64,000 nucleotides of DNA from Aegilops tauschii subsp. strangulata (taxonomy: Eukaryota; Streptophyta; Magnoliopsida; Poales; Poaceae): the NCBI RefSeq assembly GCF_002575655.3, contig NC_053040.3:154195148-154259147 (forward strand). The letters are read 5' to 3'. The notes beneath the pieces were generated by a model, which ran no database searches, was not told the DNA's origin, and was given only the letters and a program-made list of their open reading frames with translations. Of this stretch, positions 59,087 to 64,000 are shown piece by piece (the stretch's first letter is position 1; the number at the start of each line of letters is the position of its first letter). Made by a program: the position numbers and the translations under genes.

Positions 59087-59469
59087 CCTTCCCGCTCGAT
59101 ATTTGGGAAGAGGACCAGGGCCTATATAAGTAGATCTAGCCACCACCGTAGGGGATAACTAACTCAGAGGCATCTCACCCACACAAGTTCGTCGAGCACA
59201 AGAACACCTCAACCTCAGGAGGCTGTTCTTCCCCTTGTACTGTTCATCATCAGCCCAAGAGGCAATCCACCACCACCACACTGGAGTAGGGTATTACACC
59301 ACAACGTTGGCCCGAACCAGTATAAACCTCGTGTCTTTCTGTGTTGTGAGTTCGTCGAGTTCGTCCGCGAGATCTTAGCGAGCTAGGGCGTGGATCGGTA
59401 GGAGGGAAAGACTTCGCGCGCACCCCAGAGTTTGAACCTTAAGGGTTTGCCGGAACCCCACATCCGACA
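59087..59469 (+). repeat. 3' LTR of the Gypsy remnant, right piece
   Basis: Continues the LTR after the nested insertion. It has a TATA box TATATAAG at 59123-59130 and ends ACCCCACATCCGACA, matching the TGTCGG start as inverted termini. The following ACAGC may be the target duplication; its partner is lost. Confidence 0.85.
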
Positions 59470-60022
59470 ACAGCGAGCACGGCATATGCTACACCCATCC
59501 TGAGAAACTTCCAGGTGAGACACCAATCGGTCATCTACTTGCACAAACATATTCCTTTGTTTGTAGCTCTATTTTTCTTTTTAGATGCAGACCTAGTGAA
59601 GCAATTACAATTTGACAGTTAATAAAAAGTGAAACAAGTGGCTGCAACATGCCAAAGATATTATGAAAATGCCAACTATGTACACTAAAACTTGTATTCG
59701 ACAATACTGCAGGTATCACACTGAGTGGCCTAAGCAAGCATTTCTTCCAGCACAACTCCAGGGCGTTCAAAAGGGGCACGTGGACGCGTCGCAAGATACA
59801 GTCGGAGTGCGGCATGCACGCGATGTGGCACAAGACCAGCAATACCTTGCCGATGATGGTCAACGGCCGGCAGACGGGCAGCAAAAAGGTCCTGGTGCTG
59901 CACACCAACAAGAACTTCGACCAGCAGAGCACCAACTAGGTGATGCACCCGTGCCACCTCGGGGACCTGGAGCAAGAGAAGGAGCGGGAGCTGGTCCTCT
60001 GCAAGATTTTCTACCAGACGAA
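59470..60022 (+). pseudogene. fragment of a SOG1-clade NAC gene, two exons and an intron
   Basis: Exon a (to 59514) reads EHGICYTHPEKLP. A GTGAG donor at 59515 and an ATACTGCAG acceptor ending at 59712 define a 198-bp intron. Exon b (59713 on) continues in frame: GLSKHFFQHNSRAFKRGT, RRKIQSECGM, MWHKTSNT, MMVNGRQTGSKKVLVLHTN, then VMHPCHLGDLEQEKERELV and KIFYQTN. This is the DNA-binding half of a NAC domain and is closest, from memory, to the SOG1 group of DNA-damage regulators. TAG at 59937 replaces the Trp of the invariant NWVMHQYHLG-type motif. No upstream or downstream exons are present. It is a gene fragment, not a retrocopy, since the intron is kept. Confidence 0.82.
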
Positions 60023-60029
60023 CACTAGG

Positions 60030-63000
60030 GCCAGGACTAAAAAGATTATAGGTTAGTTTGGTATTGGTACATGTACTACCTGGTCGTATGCAAGTTGTTT
60101 GCTCACAAAATCCCTATGCATAGGAAGTGGGTTAGACTTAAATGTGATTGCCATGTGTTTCATGATGCTCTTGTTATGTTTCAATTCTTATCTTTTATGC
60201 GAGCATCATTGAAATCATCATGCCTAGCTTAAAAGGCATTAAAGAAAAGCGCTTGTTGGGAGACAACCCAACATTTATACCTACTATTTTTGTGTGTTCA
60301 CATGATTAGGCTACTGTAGTAATCATGTTTTATAGCTTTTGTTACAATAAAGTGCCAAGTAAAGCCTTTGGGATAGCGTGGATGATAGTTGACTTGATTG
60401 TGTGCAAAAACAGAAACTTTTGCTTCCAGAGACAGAATTGTTTAACTTCACTGTAGCGTCGAAAAATTCTGAATTTTTTACAGATTATTGATGTGCAAAT
60501 TTTCTATGTTTTCCTATATTTTCATAATTTTTGGAGTAGTAGAAGTATGGTAGTTATCCAGATCATTACAGACTGTTCTGTTTTTGACAGATTCTGTTTT
60601 CAATGCATAGTTTGCTTGTTTTCTAGTTTCTATGGATTATATTGCTCAATATAAATTGTGGAAATTATATGATACAGTAGGCATTGTGTGCAAACAATTA
60701 TGGATATTGTCTTTGATAGTACCAAAGTGAAATGGTTTGCTCTTTATCATACTAACCTATCTCACGAAGTTCCGTTAAGTTTTGTGTGATTGAAGTTTTC
60801 AAGTTTTGGGTGAGATGTCGATATGAGGAGAATAAGGAGTGACAAGGCCTAAGCTTGGGGATTCCCAAGGCACCCAATTTAATATTCAAGGAATATCCAA
60901 GCAACTAAGCTTGGGGATGCCCCGGAAGGCATCCCCTCTTTCGTCTCCAACATTATCGGTAACCTCACTTGGAGCTATGTTTTCATTCGTCACATTATAT
61001 GTGTTTTGCTTGGAGTGTCAATTTATTTGTTAGGATTTGCTTGCTATTATTTAGAATAATGTTTTGCATCTTTCTTTTCAATAAAAATATCAAGTATAGC
61101 CTTTGCTATGCTTATTTTGCAAGTCTACATGTTGCTGTTTGAAAACGGAATGTTTACCGTTGTTGCAAAAATTCCCTAGAAAAGTCAGAATGTGATAAAA
61201 TATTGGAACTTTTTGAAAAATAAGCTCTGATAAATTTTCTACAGTTTTGTAAAGTTTTCATAATTTTTGGAGTTGAATAAGTATTGATACTCTTGCATTC
61301 TTTACAGATTGTACTGTTTTGGCAGATTGCCGTTATGTTTGCATATGTTTGCTTGCTTAATGATTCTATTTGAGGATAGGAGTATTAAATATGCAGAGGA
61401 ATTTAGTATGCAATGCTGAATAATAATTTTAGTTATTTGCTAAAGTAGAGAATGATAAGGTTTTTGCATTGGCTTATACTAACTTGTCTCACGAGTTCTT
61501 CTTGAGTTTTGTGTGGATGAAGTTTTTAAGATTTAGGGAAACCATGGTATAAAAGGAATTAAGGAGACACAAAAGCTCAAGCTTGGGGATGCCCAAGGCA
61601 TCCCAAGATAATATTTCAAGAATTCTCAAGCATCTAAGCTTGGGGATGCCCCGGTAGGCATCCCACCTTTCTTCATCAACAATTATCGGTTAGTATCGGT
61701 TAATCCTAAGTTTTTGCTTCTTCACATGAGTTGTGCTATCCTTGAAATGTCATTTTATTTTCATTTTTCTTGCTGTTTTATAAAATACTTAGATCTGAAA
61801 GTTTTAAATAATAGAGAGTCCTCACATAGCTATCTATTTACTTAACTACTCATTTGATCTTCACTTATATCTTTTTGGAGTAGCTTGTCAACTCTTGTGC
61901 TTCACTTATATCCTATGAGTAAATTGTTGAATAAATTGAATGTCATGAAGTTGAAATCATATCATGCCTAGTGGTAGCTTCACATTGGTTTTAGAAAGTG
62001 AAATCTTTTGAGGCTTGACAATCACAATATTGGTCATACAAGCAATTCACGAATGATTAGTAGAAGGAAGAGAAATTTCACATGCAAATACACTATCTTG
62101 GAAATCTTTTGTGATTTTGAGCCCCCATCAAAATATTATATGCAAAAAAAATTGACGTTGGACAAGGAACACAACGTGATGGTTTATGTTTGTTCATATT
62201 CACATAGAAGCTATATTGTCATAGATCCTTCAACATGTGGTGCTTGCCCCCCCATCTTTGCTAGCCAAAAATCCGCACCAAGTAGAGATACTACTTGTGC
62301 ATCCAGAAACCCTTAAACCCAAATCTTATTTTCAAGAGTCCACCATACCTACCTAAGGATTGAGCAAGATCCTTCAAGTAACTTCTCATCGGTGCAATAA
62401 GGCAATAAAATTGCTTCTAAAAGTGTTAGATCATTTAGTGTAAGAGAAAATTGAGCGTTGTACGAACTTGTGATGGCAAAGAATAAAAGCGACAGACTGC
62501 ATAATAAAGGTTGCTAATAAGGGGCAATATAATGTGACGTTCTTTTGCACTAAGGGGTTGAGTATACAAACAAATAAGCGCATGGCAAACTCTACTTTCC
62601 TCTGCGAAGGACCTATCTTTTACTTTTATGTATTTACTTTTATGCAAGAGTCAAAGTTTTTCTCCCTATTCCTCTTTATTTTTCTCCTTTGGCAAGCATC
62701 ATGTGGTGAGGAAACATCTAGGCACATATGTCCAGTTGGATATGGGTAGCATGAGTTATTATTGTTGACATCACCCTTGAGGTGAATACGTTGGGAGGCG
62801 AAATTATAAGCCCCTATCTTTCTATGTGTCCGGTTGAAACGTTTTGCTCATGTGTATGCGGTGAGTATTAGCAATCATAGAAGACTATATGATGGTTGAG
62901 TATGTGGAGCTCTTACTTAAACTCTGTTGAATAAGTTGAATTACAATTGCTTGGTGACTGAGAACATAGGTTGCTGAGTTTCAAGAGAATTCATCGTTTG

Positions 63001-63195
63001 AACCTTAACATGTGAATTGGTTGCTACTTTAACATGAGAAGTTTTATGAGAAAGAATTGCTGCTATGATGCTAGGAAAAGTGATTGAAATTGTCATTGAT
63101 CAAATTTGTTCAATTTGCTAGCATTCACACTTCATAAATTATTTCTTTTATCATTTACCTACTCGAGGACGAGTAGGAATTAAGCTTGGGGATGC
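60030..63195 (+). mobile_element. 3' non-coding internal region of a Gypsy element
   Basis: About 3.2 kb without a credible ORF. TTGTTGGGAGACAACCC lies near 60260. A 729-bp tandem duplication carries AAGCTTGGGGAT at 60851/60907 and 61579/61636. The region ends in TACCTACTCGAGGACGAGTAGG and the polypurine tract AAGCTTGGGGATGC (63182-63195) before the LTR. It is the same family as 3021-5138. Gag, pol and the 5' LTR are absent; the left edge against the NAC fragment is approximate. Confidence 0.8.
60340..61700 (+). repeat. diverged 729-bp tandem duplication
   Basis: Copy 1 (about 60340-60970) and copy 2 (about 61070-61700) share AAGTA(A/T)AGCCTTTG, TTTTCATAATTTTTGGAGT, ACAGATT/ACTGTT, ACTAAC(C/T)T(A/G)TCTCACGA and both AAGCTTGGGGAT boxes at offsets of 728 and 729. 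Divergence is substantial, so the duplication is old or family-wide. Confidence 0.75.
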
Positions 63196-64000
63196 TGATA
63201 CGTCTCCAACATATCTATAATTTATGAAGTATTCATGTTGTTATATTATCATTCTTGGATGTTTTACAATCATTTTATAGCAACATTATATCATTTTTTG
63301 GGACTAACCTATTGACCCAGTGCCCAGTGCTAGTTGCTGTTTTTTGCTTTCTTTTTACATCGTAGGAAATCAATTACAAACGGAGTCCAAACACCGCGAA
63401 ACTTTTTGTGGATTTTTTATGGACCAGAAGACCACCAATGGGCAGAGCAGCACCTGGGGGTGCCCCGAGGGGGGCACAATCCACCAGGGCACGCCTGGGG
63501 GCCCAGGCGCACCCAGGTGGGTTGTGCCCACCTCGGTGGCCTCCCGCACCCCATCTTTACCCTATAAATTCCCAAATATTCCGAAAACCCTCGAGGTTAA
63601 CCTAGATCAGAAGTTCCGCCGCCGCAGGCCTCTGTAGCCACCAAAAACCCATCTAGACCCCGTTCTGGCACCCTGCTGGAGGGGGAATCATCTCCAGTGG
63701 CCATCTTCATCATCCCGACGACCACCACGACAAGGAGGGAGTAGTCCACCCTCGGGGTTGAGGGTTTGTACCAGTAGCTATGTGTTTAAGTTCTCTCTCG
63801 TGTTCTTGAGATGTCATGATCTTGATGTATCGCGGGCTTTGTTAATATAGTCGGATCATATGGTGTTTTCCCCTCTCTATCTTGTGATGAATTGAGTTTT
63901 CCCTTTGAGATTTCATTTTATCGGATTGAGTACTTTTATGGACTTGAGAGCACTTGATATATGTCTTACAAATGAATACTCATGGTGACAATGGGATATT
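63196..64000 (+). repeat. 3' LTR (partial, cut by window end)
   Basis: Begins TGATACGTCTCCAACATATC right after the polypurine tract. It contains GGGACTAACCTATTGACC and CGGAGTCCAAAC, shared with the LTR at 3547, and a TATA box TATAAAT at 63563-63569. It continues beyond base 64000. Its divergence from the first LTR shows the two are separate insertions. Confidence 0.88.

Larger units (their letters stand above)
49270..59469 (+). mobile_element. Gypsy element remnant with antisense gene; 5' LTR and pol missing
   Basis: From left to right: a gag-like ORF, a non-coding stretch, a long degenerate gene on the opposite strand, a polypurine tract (GGGCCCGGGGGCTAC, 54458-54472) and a 3' LTR (TGTCGGCG at 54473 to CCGACA at 59469), which is itself split by a solo LTR. 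There is no recognisable RT, RNase H or integrase. The arrangement matches grass Gypsy elements with an antisense ORF next to the 3' LTR. The 5' end is cut at 49270. Confidence 0.75.

Noticed and set aside
59663..60028. 121-codon plus-strand ORF over the NAC fragment
   Set aside because: It is out of frame with the NAC coding sequence, which explains the same DNA far better despite its stop.

Overview
The window looks like a grass chromosome of the wheat tribe (Triticeae). It is almost entirely nested LTR retrotransposons, including Angela/BARE-type Copia LTRs and several Gypsy families, with a few broken remnants of host genes between them. I found no intact conventional host gene, no rRNA or tRNA gene, no CRISPR array and no bacterial feature. 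All positions come from reading the sequence; family names come from memory of grass repeats.

Layout. 1-3020: low-copy DNA carrying a solo Angela-type LTR (204-1913) with a perfect 5-bp target duplication. 3021-5138: 3' end of a Gypsy element (LTR starting TGATACGTCTCC). 5139-13270: minus-strand Gypsy element (probably Tat lineage) with broken gag, protease, RT, two RNase H regions and integrase; its 5' LTR is complete and its 3' LTR is lost. 13271-14302: truncated LTR of another Gypsy element. 14350-15716 and 18310-28841: two degenerate F-box/DUF295 genes. The second is split at codon 75-76 by a full-length minus-strand Angela-type Copia element (18537-27272). A Stowaway MITE and short repeats lie between the two genes.

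29065-29175 is an (AT)n microsatellite. It is followed by an AT-rich, gene-free block (about 29182-33287) with more than 30 copies of GAACTTC on one strand and a diverged 150-170 bp tandem repeat.

33807-49269 is the most interesting part: a tandem LTR-internal-LTR-internal-LTR array of a minus-strand, non-autonomous element resembling LARDs (LTRs of about 4.17 kb, internal domain of 3,388 bp, initiator-tRNA-Met primer site, polypurine tract). No gag or pol is visible in the internal domain. On the element's sense strand it carries two related ORFs, each with its own TATA box 65-75 bp before the ATG. I read a double-stranded-RNA-binding-like pattern in both. The middle LTR looks recombinant, which points to unequal crossing-over.

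49270-59469: remnant of a plus-strand Gypsy element with a gag-like ORF, a degenerate antisense gene resembling the 'putative gypsy type transposon' (PF04195) family, and a 3' LTR that is itself split by a 4.1-kb solo LTR (54982-59081) related to the LARD-like family. 59470-60022: two exons and an intron of a SOG1-clade NAC gene with a Trp-to-stop change. About 60030-64000: 3' internal region and partial 3' LTR of a TGATACGTCTCC-type Gypsy element.

Apart from the LARD-like ORFs, which may be expressed from their own promoters, nothing here looks like a working gene set. The window records repeated insertion, LTR recombination and decay.
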